A DNA stretch of 64,000 nucleotides from NCBI RefSeq assembly GCF_002140915.1, contig NZ_NGKU01000001.1:2803194-2867193 (forward strand), in the 5' to 3' direction. This DNA is from Candidatus Enterococcus testudinis. GTDB lineage: Bacteria > Bacillota > Bacilli > Lactobacillales > Enterococcaceae. Below, in pieces: positions 52,621 through 60,484 of this stretch. The notes under the pieces are model-generated. The model ran no database searches and was not told the origin of the DNA. It saw only the letters and a program-made list of their open reading frames with translations. The position numbers and the translations under genes were made by a program. Each line of letters starts with the position of its first letter. Within the stretch, counting starts at the first letter, position 1.

Positions 52621-53304
52621 TCAGCCTTGTAACAATTCTGGCAATTGATCGATCGACTCGATCTCGAATGTAGGTGTAATGCCGTTGGTGTTTTTTTTAT
52701 GGGGATTGAGCCACACGGTATCGATACCCGCAAGCTGTCCACCTAATATATCTGAACTCAGCGAATCGCCAATGATCACTGTTTCATGTTTTTTTAATCC
52801 AGGTATTCGATCAAAAACATAGTCAAAAAATTCTTTCATTGGTTTTTGATACCCCGTATCTTCCGACACAAAAACAGCTTTGAAAAAATCCATCAATTTT
52901 GCATCGTTTAAGCGTTGAAATTGTGTTTTGGATACACCATTTGTGACAACATAGGTATCAAAATTCGGGGCTAATTGGGCGAGGACTTGTGCACTATTGC
53001 CCAATAATTTGTGGCCTTGATTTAAAAAGGCGCGGTATTGCTGTTCTAAGGCTAGACTGTCGACTTCTTTGCCAAGTGACTCAAAAAATAAGCCAAACCG
53101 CTCATTGGTCACTTGTTCTCGTGTTAATTCCCCTTTTTCAAACGCTTGCCACAAGCCATGGTTTAAGGTTTGATAGGTTTGCTTGAGGCTATCTGTCAGC
53201 TGCAATCCTTGGGTAGCAAATAATTTTTGCAGCGCTTGGTTTTCAGTATCTTGAAAATCAAGAATCGTATCATCGACATCGAATAATAAAGTTTTATACG
53301 TCAT
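52621..53304 (-). CDS. YjjG family noncanonical pyrimidine nucleotidase (HAD)
   Basis: A 227-residue HAD phosphatase. Motif I LLFDVDDTILDFQDTEN (nucleophile Asp9), motif II VVTNGVSKTQ near residue 120, motif III Lys in GYQKPMKEFFD and motif IV IIGDSLSSDILGGQ. The cap helices ALQKLFATQGL and the motif spacing match YjjG/YfnB-type nucleotidases that clean up damaged dUMP-like nucleotides. AAGAGG precedes the ATG; it starts 13 bp after the pseudouridine synthase gene. Confidence 0.92.
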   Translation of the reverse strand: MTYKTLLFDVDDTILDFQDTENQALQKLFATQGLQLTDSLKQTYQTLNHGLWQAFEKGELTREQVTNERFGLFFESLGKEVDSLALEQQYRAFLNQGHKLLGNSAQVLAQLAPNFDTYVVTNGVSKTQFQRLNDAKLMDFFKAVFVSEDTGYQKPMKEFFDYVFDRIPGLKKHETVIIGDSLSSDILGGQLAGIDTVWLNPHKKNTNGITPTFEIESIDQLPELLQG

Positions 53305-53317
53305 TTTTTCCTCTTTC

Positions 53318-54034
53318 TTAGTGAAAATAATCCACTAGACTTTCTAGTTCTTCCTGATAGAGCCTTCTGTACGTGCCAATTGGCAGGTCATCCGTGAGTG
53401 TTAACGGACCAATAGCCGTCCTTTTCAAGGCAATCACTTTGACACCGCGCACCAGAAACATTTTTTTTATTTGATGAAATTTGCCTTCCATCAACATGAC
53501 CATTGCTTGTGATTGCTCGGAGGATGACTGCTGAATCGTTAATCCAGCAGGTTGGCAAGTCGTCCCATCGTGAAACACGATGCCTTGTTCAAAGGCTGCC
53601 TGATCCGCTGCTGTCAAGGGTCCATTGACAGTTACTTCATAGCGTTTCATCACTTTCTTTTCCGGATGCATCAATGCATAGCCCAACTGTCCATTCGACG
53701 TCAGCAAAACCAATCCTTGGGTATCTCTATCCAGACGCCCGACTGCATAGAGGTCAGGGTGCCGATCATGAGGAGCCAAACAGTCAATGACTGTTTGATG
53801 TTGTTTATCCTGATTGGCCGTGACCACCCCTTGTGGCTTATGCAGCAGAAAATACACTTCATTGGTTTTTAACTGTTTTCCTTGGACAATGATCTCATGC
53901 AGATTGCTATCGACATTCCGTTCTCTTTTTCCCTCGATTTTGCCATCCACAAGGATCTGACCCGTTTGAAACAAGCGTTTCATGGCTTTTCTCGGGGTAT
54001 GTAGTTGTTCTTCAATCAATTTGTCTAAACGCAT
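53318..54034 (-). CDS. 16S rRNA pseudouridine synthase, RsuA family
   Basis: A 238-residue enzyme with an N-terminal S4 domain (MRLDKLIEEQLHTPRKAMK...ILVDGKI) and a catalytic core with Asp in YAVGRLDRDTQGLVLLTSNG near residue 105. HQIKKMFLVRGVKVIALKR is the family C-terminal motif. RsuA makes pseudouridine 516 in 16S rRNA. GGAGAG precedes the ATG. It is operonic with the HAD gene downstream. Confidence 0.95.
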   Translation of the reverse strand: MRLDKLIEEQLHTPRKAMKRLFQTGQILVDGKIEGKRERNVDSNLHEIIVQGKQLKTNEVYFLLHKPQGVVTANQDKQHQTVIDCLAPHDRHPDLYAVGRLDRDTQGLVLLTSNGQLGYALMHPEKKVMKRYEVTVNGPLTAADQAAFEQGIVFHDGTTCQPAGLTIQQSSSEQSQAMVMLMEGKFHQIKKMFLVRGVKVIALKRTAIGPLTLTDDLPIGTYRRLYQEELESLVDYFH

Positions 54035-54104
54035 AAAATTCTCTCCATTGCGGTTATTATAGCGTAGATTTCCCTATCTGAACACTCGCGGGATTTCATA
54101 TTAG

Positions 54105-54133
54105 TTGACTTTGTTTCGGATAACGCGTAAGGT
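54105..54133 (+). promoter_or_regulatory. Promoter of the rplY leader
   Basis: -35 TTGACT (54105-54110), 17-bp spacer, -10 TAAGGT (54128-54133). The transcript would run about 197 nt before rplY and meet the hairpin terminator at 54209-54238 first. Confidence 0.55.
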
Positions 54134-54139
54134 TAAAGA

Positions 54140-54330
54140 GTAAAGTAAATAAAGTTTCTCATACACAGCGTTACGACCTGGTGGAGAAAAGTTGAACCAA
54201 AACTTTCCGGGACAGTTGTGTACACAGCTGTCCTTTTGCGTGTTTTCATTCACGTACCACTTAATGTGCAGAGTTAACAAAAATTTGCTTAAAAAACGCT
54301 CGGTCAAACCGAGAAAATTTTAGGAGGAAT
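54140..54330 (+). promoter_or_regulatory. Structured leader of the L25 gene
   Basis: Between promoter and rplY the RNA shows TTTCTC/GAGAAA and GGTT/AACC pairings (54153-54198), a terminator hairpin, and CTCGGT-CAA-ACCGAG (54298-54312) just before the AGGAGG site. It holds no reading frame. A conditional attenuator, perhaps sensing L25 or stress, is inferred. Confidence 0.45.
54209..54238 (+). terminator. Terminator inside the rplY leader
   Basis: GGACAG-TTGTGTACACAG-CTGTCC followed by TTTTG, with a nested GTGTACAC. It precedes the L25 gene by 98 bp in the same direction. Confidence 0.6.
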
Positions 54331-54336
54331 TGCGTT

Positions 54337-54951
54337 ATGTCAGTATCATTAGAAGTTACGAAAAGAGAAGTCCGCCCCCGTTCTTTAAGGAACAAATTAC
54401 GTCACGAAGGCAAAGTGCCTGCGGTAGTCAATGGCTACAAAGTAGAAAGTACAGCAATTGCTGTCAATGCTGCTGAATTAGAAAGAATTTTGCGTGAAAA
54501 TGGGTTAAATACAGTAATCACCATTAACTTAGAAGGAAAAAAAGTCAACACGCTGATCAAAGAGTATCAAGCAGATACCTTTACCCGCAACTTAACGCAC
54601 GTTGAATTCCTATCAGTCGATATGAACGAAGAAACAGAAGTGGAAGCCGAAGTCAGCTTGACTGGTGAAGCTGCTGGTGTGAAAGCTGGTGGCGTATTGG
54701 CACAAAACTTATATGCAGTCGTTGTTTCTGCAACACCAGACAAATTGCCTGAACGTGTTGAAGTGGATATAACTGCTTTGGAAATCGGTGATTCATTAAC
54801 TGTTGCTGATCTGCCGAAAAATGATGACTATACGATCGTTACAGATAGCGAAGAACAAATCGTTGCCATCACTGAACCACAAGAAATCACAGAGGACGAA
54901 GAAGCTGGTGAAGCTGCTGAACCTGCAGTGATTGGTGAAGAAGAAGAATAA
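54337..54951 (+). CDS. rplY: 50S ribosomal protein L25 / general stress protein Ctc
   Basis: A 204-residue L25 of the long, TL5/Ctc type that binds 5S rRNA. The N-terminal domain (residues 1-90) has KREVRPRSLRNKLRHEGKVP and RNLTHVEFLSVDMNEE. The C-terminal TL5 domain is VKAGGVLAQNLYAVVVSATP...VDITALEIGDSLTV. The tail is acidic (EDEEAGEAAEPAVIGEEEE). AGGAGG precedes the ATG. In Bacillus ctc is stress-induced; here a leader with its own terminator precedes it. Confidence 0.97.
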   Translation: MSVSLEVTKREVRPRSLRNKLRHEGKVPAVVNGYKVESTAIAVNAAELERILRENGLNTVITINLEGKKVNTLIKEYQADTFTRNLTHVEFLSVDMNEETEVEAEVSLTGEAAGVKAGGVLAQNLYAVVVSATPDKLPERVEVDITALEIGDSLTVADLPKNDDYTIVTDSEEQIVAITEPQEITEDEEAGEAAEPAVIGEEEE

Positions 54952-54983
54952 TCTGTGATCTGCAAAAGTCAATCACTGTCTCA

Positions 54984-55015
54984 ACAGTACCCTTCTCAAG
55001 GGGTACTGTTTTTTC
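54984..55015 (+). terminator. Terminator of rplY
   Basis: ACAGTACCC / GGGTACTGT stem, 8-nt loop, then TTTTTTC, 32 bp after the stop codon. Confidence 0.9.
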
Positions 55016-55035
55016 TATAAAAAAATAAAAATCAT

Positions 55036-55064
55036 TTGCTTTTTTTCAACTTCTTCCTTATGAT
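55036..55064 (+). promoter_or_regulatory. Promoter of the DUF960 gene
   Basis: -35 TTGCTT (55036-55041), 17-bp spacer, -10 TATGAT (55059-55064), 44 bp before the start codon. Confidence 0.55.
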
Positions 55065-55108
55065 AGATACACAAAATGTGTTGCCAAACCTTTGAAGGAG
55101 GGATTGCT

Positions 55109-55426
55109 ATGTTTGAAACATTTGATAATGCACGCAGCCGCTACGCCTCAGGTGGCATCGTCCAAAGAATGCCTGGCGAATTGATCGATAGTATTTGGAT
55201 GATCATTGATGTAGACCTAAAAGGAGTATTCCCATTGACCAATTTATTGACCTTCACTGTGCAAAACAACCAAGGGCGCGTTACTTTGCTCTTTTCGCAA
55301 TCACATTCTGAAGTCGCATTAGGGGTCGATCTGCCTTATCTTTATGACGCATCGTTGCCTAAAACGGTGTATGCCTATGACGATGGCCAGCGACAAACAA
55401 TTCTACTGCCTAGCGAAACCCGATAG
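55109..55426 (+). CDS. DUF960 family protein
   Basis: A 105-residue protein matching DUF960 in its opening MFETFDNARSRYASGGI and its central SIWMIIDVDLKGVFPLTNLL...FTVQNNQGRVTL segment. No signal peptide, membrane span or cysteine is seen. The family is common in streptococci and enterococci and has no known function. AAGGAGG precedes ATG 55109; an in-frame ATG eleven codons upstream precedes that site. It is monocistronic, with promoter and terminator. Confidence 0.85.
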   Translation: MFETFDNARSRYASGGIVQRMPGELIDSIWMIIDVDLKGVFPLTNLLTFTVQNNQGRVTLLFSQSHSEVALGVDLPYLYDASLPKTVYAYDDGQRQTILLPSETR

Positions 55427-55472
55427 GCGAATCTAAAGGATTGGGTATGTATGATAACGCAGTCTATTGATT

Positions 55473-55510
55473 AAACTATCCTTTTGCTTTAAGAGGATAG
55501 TTTTTTTTTT
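55473..55510 (+). terminator. Terminator of the DUF960 gene
   Basis: AAACTATCCT / AGGATAGTTT stem with TTTGCTTTAAG loop, followed by ten T. The 167 bp from here to the Mga-like gene contain an A/T-rich stretch but no gene. Confidence 0.88.
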
Positions 55511-55677
55511 CGAATTTTTCATTCTTTTTTTATTGGATAAAAAAGGAAAGTTCCCTTTCACGTTCCCCCTCAAATTTATTTATTATAGTTTGCGAATTAT
55601 TCTATTCTCCGCAGAAAAAACAACGACTTTTCTACTACAATAATGGCAAAAAGAAAATCGTTATGGGGTGAACATGG

Positions 55678-56709
55678 ATGGATACATTGCTGGAGAAAGA
55701 TATTATGCGTATGTTTGAGTTGACCGCTGCCTTGTTAGAAGAAAATCCACTGCCCATCAAAAAAGCGGCGGATAAGCAGCAAATCTCGGTTCGCGCAATC
55801 CGCCGATTGATCGCTGGCCAATTGAATGAAGGTGCTTTATTTAATTATCAGATCACTACTGGGAAAATCAAGCGTGTGCATGGCTTTGGTTTGTTCACAG
55901 GCAACCAGCCGGAGATCATAGCCGCTTTATTTGATCAGAGTCATAATTTATCCCTTTTGATTCTATGCATGAAACAACCCGTACTGTCCTTTTCGTTACT
56001 CAGCGACACTGCATATATCAGTGCAACGACACTCCATCGCCGCTTTGCCTGCTTTGATCAGTTTCTCTCCCCTTATTCGATTTCGATTGATCGACGTACT
56101 TATCCCTTTGTCAGTGGCAACGAGCGCCAAATTCGTTTCCTGTTATTCAAACTGACGGCGTTTTTGCTTCCTGCTCTCTGTGATGCGCCGGCATTGCTTT
56201 ACCAACATTTCCTTGATATCCATACCCTGCGCCAACAGGTCTTGTATGCCACTGCCACTAGTATCACTTCTGGCAAAATCTCCCCCGATTGTTATGTGCC
56301 TGACTATTATTTGACCAATGAAGCGGCCTATCTTTTCTTATGGAAACAGTTATTGGCCCAAGAAACATTCTTTGTTCCCGCGCACGAAGCCATATTGATC
56401 ACCAAAATTGCCGCATCTTTCATCCAAGATAGTGATGCGCAGCTATGGGCCAACAATCTATCACAAATTTATCAAATCCATTTGGTGTGTGCACTATTGG
56501 AAGGCAATATTTTCGTCTTTCAACCAGTGGTGCTTACATTCTCTGATACGACAGTACAGCTGATCCGCAGTTTCTTACTGCAGCTTCCCCATTATGAAAA
56601 ACTATTGAAGAAACATCCAGAATTACCCATGCTATATGAATGCGTGTGGCAAAAACAATCGATCTTTCAACCGATGTTTACGATAAAAAATACACCACCC
56701 GATACATGA
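55678..56709 (+). CDS. Mga helix-turn-helix family regulator
   Basis: A 343-residue regulator resembling Mga/AtxA. An N-terminal helix-turn-helix is seen at about residues 20-50 (KKAADKQQISVRAIRRLIAG), then an Mga-type second HTH near 110-130 (SDTAYISATTLHRRFACFDQ). The middle part resembles PRD-like helices; no EIIB-like Cys or clear PRD His motif is visible. It is shorter than Mga (about 500 aa). GGGGTG precedes the ATG. It stands alone next to metNIQ (convergent), and its targets are unknown. Its last codons overlap the metQ terminator. Confidence 0.8.
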   Translation: MDTLLEKDIMRMFELTAALLEENPLPIKKAADKQQISVRAIRRLIAGQLNEGALFNYQITTGKIKRVHGFGLFTGNQPEIIAALFDQSHNLSLLILCMKQPVLSFSLLSDTAYISATTLHRRFACFDQFLSPYSISIDRRTYPFVSGNERQIRFLLFKLTAFLLPALCDAPALLYQHFLDIHTLRQQVLYATATSITSGKISPDCYVPDYYLTNEAAYLFLWKQLLAQETFFVPAHEAILITKIAASFIQDSDAQLWANNLSQIYQIHLVCALLEGNIFVFQPVVLTFSDTTVQLIRSFLLQLPHYEKLLKKHPELPMLYECVWQKQSIFQPMFTIKNTPPDT

Positions 56710-56725
56710 TTCCGGGTGGTGTAAT
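56685..56725 (-). terminator. Terminator of metNIQ
   Basis: TACACCACCCG / CGGGTGGTGTA perfect 11-bp stem with TTTTTTATCG following on the minus strand. It overlaps the last codons of the Mga-like gene, 20 bp beyond metQ. Confidence 0.88.
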
Positions 56726-56744
56726 CAACTATTTATCCTGTCGA

Positions 56745-57602
56745 TTATTGTGCGTCTGCATCAACGATCTTGACAGAACCTTGCCATTCTTGATCAACAA
56801 AATCTTTGATTTCGTCAGAGTGCAATACTTCAACTAATTTTTTGATTTTGTCTGTATTTTCGTCGCCTTTACGTACCGCGATCACATTCACATAAGGTGA
56901 GTTGTCTGCTTCTAATAAGACAGAGTCATCAACTGGGTTCAAGTCGATCCCAAAGGCAAAGTTGGCATTGATTGCGACTAGATCTGCTTCATCATTTTGA
57001 TAGGCAGTAGCCAATAATGATGGATCAATATCATGTTTGAATTCTAAGTTCTTAGGATTTTCAGCAATATCATCAAATGTTGCTGTTTCAGTATCAACGC
57101 CATCTTTTAAAGTGATCAAGTCTGCATCTTGTAAGATTGTTAAGATACGTCCCCAGTCAGATTCAGAGTTGGATGTGATGACTGTCGCACCATCTGCCAA
57201 GTCAGCAATGTCGTCGATCCGTTGAGAATATAGACCCATTGGTTCGATATGGATTGCACCAGCATTGACAAAGTCATAGCCGTTGTCAGCAATTTGTTTG
57301 TTTAAATAAGGAATATGTTGGAAGTAGTTGGCGTCGATGTCGCCATTTTCCAATGCTTTATTCGGTAAGATATAATCATCAAATGTTTGAATTTCTAAAT
57401 CAATACCTTCTTCAGCCAATAATGGTTTGGCTTGTTCTAAAATTTCCGCATGCGGTGTGACAGACGCACCTACCACCAATTTGGTGTTTTCACCGCTGCT
57501 AGCAGTCGTTGAGTCAGAACTGCTTGAGTTAGATCCTGTTCCACATGCTGCCAAAGCTGCTGTTAACAATACTGTCGTTGCAAAACCTAAAATCTTTTTC
57601 AT
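56745..57602 (-). CDS. metQ: Methionine ABC transporter substrate-binding lipoprotein MetQ
   Basis: A 285-residue NlpA-family lipoprotein: signal 1-19 with lipobox LAAC. Family stretches are LVVGASVTPHAEILEQAKPL, NYFQHIPYLNKQIADNGYDF, GAIHIEPMGLYSQRI, and VIAVRKGDENTDKIKKLVEV. It binds L- or D-methionine for MetNI. It is the last gene of the T-box-controlled metN-metI-metQ operon. Confidence 0.96.
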   Translation of the reverse strand: MKKILGFATTVLLTAALAACGTGSNSSSSDSTTASSGENTKLVVGASVTPHAEILEQAKPLLAEEGIDLEIQTFDDYILPNKALENGDIDANYFQHIPYLNKQIADNGYDFVNAGAIHIEPMGLYSQRIDDIADLADGATVITSNSESDWGRILTILQDADLITLKDGVDTETATFDDIAENPKNLEFKHDIDPSLLATAYQNDEADLVAINANFAFGIDLNPVDDSVLLEADNSPYVNVIAVRKGDENTDKIKKLVEVLHSDEIKDFVDQEWQGSVKIVDADAQ

Positions 57603-57653
57603 TTTTATTTCCTCCCATATTTTCCACTTTTAATCTTTTTTCATCCTATTTAT

Positions 57654-58343
57654 TTAACGTTTATCCGTCGCCTTGGCTAAAAAGTCACCTAAGCCTTGTA
57701 AAATAAATACGATGAGTAAAATAATCACTGTTGCGACGAGCGTCACAGTGTAATTTCCACGTTGAAATCCTTCTTGCCATGCCAATGAACCTAAACCGCC
57801 GGCACCAATTGCGCCGGCCATTGCGGTGTAGCCGATCATCGAGATCGTTGTCACGGTAATGCCCGAGATCAAAGCTGGCACACTTTCTGGAATCACGATT
57901 TTGTAGATGATCTCCCAGTAACTTGCGCCCATAGCTTCAGCAGCTTCGATCACACCTGGACTTACTTCACGAAAGGCGATTTCCACCATCCGCGCATAAA
58001 ACGGTGCCGCTGACAAAACCAGTGCTGGGATCGCTGCTTTCGCCCCTAAGAAAGACCCTACCAGCAAAGTTGTGAATGGAATGATCAAAACCATCAAAAT
58101 CATAAATGGTGTAGAGCGAAAAGCATTGCTGACGATCGATACGATGTTATACGCAATACTTGCACCAGCTGAAGATTTGCGTCCCAGCGAATACAAGGCT
58201 AAACCGAGCAACAGACCGATAATAATGACCAATACCATTGAAAAGAATGTCATAAACAAGGTGTCGATCGTGGCTTGCTGCATATTGGCCCAATCGATCT
58301 GATCAAAGTTCAAATACGTTTCTGAAAATGATTTATTTCCCAC
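57654..58343 (-). CDS. metI: Methionine ABC transporter permease MetI
   Basis: A 229-residue permease with five membrane spans. The EAA-type loop is VIEAAEAMGASYWEIIYKIV near residue 130, followed by GYTAMAGAIGAGGLGSLAWQ, which is typical of MetI. The start is GTG behind GGAGGTG, overlapping the end of metN by 11 bp (translational coupling). Confidence 0.96.
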   Translation of the reverse strand: MGNKSFSETYLNFDQIDWANMQQATIDTLFMTFFSMVLVIIIGLLLGLALYSLGRKSSAGASIAYNIVSIVSNAFRSTPFMILMVLIIPFTTLLVGSFLGAKAAIPALVLSAAPFYARMVEIAFREVSPGVIEAAEAMGASYWEIIYKIVIPESVPALISGITVTTISMIGYTAMAGAIGAGGLGSLAWQEGFQRGNYTVTLVATVIILLIVFILQGLGDFLAKATDKR

Positions 58344-59370
58344 TTTCGATCACCTCCACTGCCACTTGTTGTGAACCAAAGAATGCAACAGCTTGATCGA
58401 TTTCACTTGTTTCGCCTGTTAACAAGACCGTTAATGCACCAAAGGAACCTTCATTGGTTTGTTGGATTTTGCCGTAAACAACATTGACATCAATGTTGAA
58501 TTGACGTATCGCTTGTGAAATCACCGGTTCATTGGCATTGTCTTGGGTAAAGGTCAATGTCACCAAACGTCCATGAGGATTTTCTCTTACAAATGCCTGT
58601 CTTAGTTCCTCTGGATCTTCTTCTGGTTCTAAATCTTGTTGCACGAAACGTTTGGTCACAGCTTGTTGCGGATTGCTGAACACAGCTTGTACAGAGCCTT
58701 CTTCAACGATTTGTCCCAACTCCATGACTGCCACTTTGTTACAGATTTTGCGGATCACGTTCATTTCATGGGTGATCAAAACAATCGTCAAGTCTAATGT
58801 CTTATTGATGGATAAAAGCAGTTCCAAGACTTCCTCAGTGGTCTGTGGGTCTAGTGCACTGGTTGCTTCATCACACAATAAGATTTCAGGATCATTGGCT
58901 AACGCACGAGCAATACCGACCCGTTGTTTTTGACCGCCGGATAGTTGCGCTGGATAAGCATCTTCCCGACCTTCCAAGCCGACCAATTGAACCAATTCTT
59001 TGGCTTTTTGCCGGCGTGCTGCTTTTTTGACCCCTGCCAACTCTAAAGGTAATTCAATGTTCTCAATCACTGTCCGCGACCATAATAAGTTGAAGTGTTG
59101 AAAAATCATCCCGATTTTCTTGCGAAAGTTCCGTAATTCTTTGTTTTTTAATGCCAATATGTTTTGGCCATTGATGACGACATCCCCCGCTGTTGGCAGC
59201 TCAAGTCCATTTAACAAACGGACCAAGGTACTTTTGCCTGCGCCGGAATAGCCGACGATACCGTAAATGTCACCTTTTTCAACTTGCAATGATACATCAT
59301 TGACTGCATGAACGGCTGTTTTCTTTTGGGCATATGATTTTTTCACATGCGTTAATTCAATTAGTGCCAT
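58333..59370 (-). CDS. metN: Methionine ABC transporter ATP-binding protein MetN
   Basis: A 345-residue ATPase: Walker A GYSGAGKSTLVRLLN, Q-loop MIFQHFNLLWSRTV, signature QLSGGQKQRVGIARAL, Walker B ILLCDEATSALDP, and ITHEMNVIRKI. The C-terminal NIL domain (about residues 268-345, LVTLTFTQDNANEPVISQAI) binds methionine and gives trans-inhibition. It is the first gene of the operon, behind a methionine T-box. Confidence 0.96.
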   Translation of the reverse strand: MALIELTHVKKSYAQKKTAVHAVNDVSLQVEKGDIYGIVGYSGAGKSTLVRLLNGLELPTAGDVVINGQNILALKNKELRNFRKKIGMIFQHFNLLWSRTVIENIELPLELAGVKKAARRQKAKELVQLVGLEGREDAYPAQLSGGQKQRVGIARALANDPEILLCDEATSALDPQTTEEVLELLLSINKTLDLTIVLITHEMNVIRKICNKVAVMELGQIVEEGSVQAVFSNPQQAVTKRFVQQDLEPEEDPEELRQAFVRENPHGRLVTLTFTQDNANEPVISQAIRQFNIDVNVVYGKIQQTNEGSFGALTVLLTGETSEIDQAVAFFGSQQVAVEVIESGK

Positions 59371-59411
59371 TGTACTCCCATCTTTCTGTTTGCTTTAGGC
59401 CGGTGATAAAC

Positions 59412-59701
59412 AAAAAAAGCTTCCGTCCTTTGTACATTATACTGTTACAAAGGACGAAAGCACAACTTCCGCGTTACCACCTTGATTTGTCATAGATTCA
59501 CATCCACGACCTCGCTCAGTACTTGAATTGCTTCGCATACTGCCGCACGATAACGGGTGCTTCCCGTGATAGGCTCATGCAAACTCACCTATCCTGCTCA
59601 AAGACCATCTTCCATCGTTTTTTCATTGCCTATTTGCACCGAACAAGGCTCTCTGGATATGTCAAAAGGATGTACTCTTCTTTTCAAAGCATTCATTTAT
59701 T
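59412..59701 (-). promoter_or_regulatory. Methionine T-box riboswitch leader of metNIQ
   Basis: Minus strand leader with the conserved T-box AAGGTGGTAACGCGGAAG and a stem I that contains the AGAGAG motif. A specifier ATG (59606-59608) sits in GGAAGATGGTC before CTTTGAGC. The leader ends in a terminator CGTCCTTTGTA / TACAAAGGACG with T7 (59412-59456). Uncharged tRNA-Met would stabilise the antiterminator and switch on methionine uptake. Confidence 0.9.
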
Positions 59702-59707
59702 GAGCAA

Positions 59708-59736
59708 ATTATAGCAACGTCTCATAGCTCTGTCAA
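59708..59736 (-). promoter_or_regulatory. Consensus promoter of the metNIQ T-box unit
   Basis: Minus strand -35 TTGACA (59731-59736), 17-bp spacer, -10 TATAAT (59708-59713): a perfect sigma-A promoter. Confidence 0.85.
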
Positions 59737-59775
59737 TTCTTTTTATAAAAATACTAGTTATTTGTATAGAAGTGC

Positions 59776-60114
59776 TTAGAGTGCTTCAAATTGGCTTGGA
59801 TCAACCTCTTTGAAACTGACTAGCCAAGCGTTCAATTCGTCTTCATCATTTAAGATGTCAATAGATTGATCGATTTTTTCATTGATAGAAGAGATAACTC
59901 CTGTTAGCGGACTGCTAAATTCACTGACGGCTTTTTCTGCTTCTAACTCAACCAATGTGTCCCCTTGTTTCAATGCTGTGCCGACCTTTTGAGTCGAAGC
60001 AAAGGTGATCGCCCCTAATTCTTCTTGGGCTTCTTTGGTCAACCCCACACAGTACTCTTTGCCATTGAACAGAATCCACAAATTATCTTTTTTTCTTAAG
60101 CATCTTTTTTCCAT
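59776..60114 (-). CDS. gcvH: Glycine cleavage system H-like lipoyl protein
   Basis: A 112-residue lipoyl-domain protein. The lipoyl lysine is in VELEAEKAVSEFSSPLTGVI (Lys near residue 61); YCVGLTKEAQEELGAI and the C-terminal LNAWLVSFK fit GcvH. It is about 15 residues shorter than usual at the N-terminus. No gcvT or gcvP lies nearby, and enterococci generally lack glycine cleavage, so it may relay lipoate to 2-oxoacid dehydrogenases. It overlaps the arsC-like gene by 19 bp. GGAG lies 13 nt before the ATG, which is rather far. Confidence 0.88.
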   Translation of the reverse strand: MEKRCLRKKDNLWILFNGKEYCVGLTKEAQEELGAITFASTQKVGTALKQGDTLVELEAEKAVSEFSSPLTGVISSINEKIDQSIDILNDEDELNAWLVSFKEVDPSQFEAL

Positions 60115-60473
60115 GATTCTAGTAAAACTCCTTCATATTCGTTTTCTTTAAACCCATTGATCAAAAAGCGTTCACCCGCTACCACTAAAGGACGTTTGAT
60201 CAACATACCGTCAGTGGCTAAGATGGCCGCTGCTTCGTCATTTGTCATTTGAGGTACTTTGTCTTTCAATCCCAATTCCCGGTATTTCATACCACTCGTG
60301 TTAAAGAAGCGACGCAATGGCAAGCCGCTGTTTTCGATCCATGTGCGGATCTGCGTTTCAGTTGGCGTATTCTCAACAATATTGATATGTTCAAACGCAA
60401 CTTCATTTCCCTCTAACCACGCTTGTGCCTTTTTACATGTCCCGCATTTTGGATAACAATATAATTCAACCAT
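60096..60473 (-). CDS. ArsC/Spx family thioredoxin-fold protein
   Basis: A 125-residue protein of the ArsC/Spx/YffB group. The N-terminal redox motif is CYPKCGTCKKAQAWLE with CxxC at residues 9-12 region, and the conserved RP occurs as GMLIKRPLVV. The preceding MKYRELGLKDKV segment is typical of arsenate reductase-like members. It is probably not Spx, whose motif is different, and shares an operon with gcvH as in many Firmicutes. A thiol-linked role around lipoate is conceivable. GGAG before ATG 60473 sets the start. Confidence 0.9.
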   Translation of the reverse strand: MVELYCYPKCGTCKKAQAWLEGNEVAFEHINIVENTPTETQIRTWIENSGLPLRRFFNTSGMKYRELGLKDKVPQMTNDEAAAILATDGMLIKRPLVVAGERFLINGFKENEYEGVLLESWKKDA

Positions 60474-60484
60474 CACATTACTCC

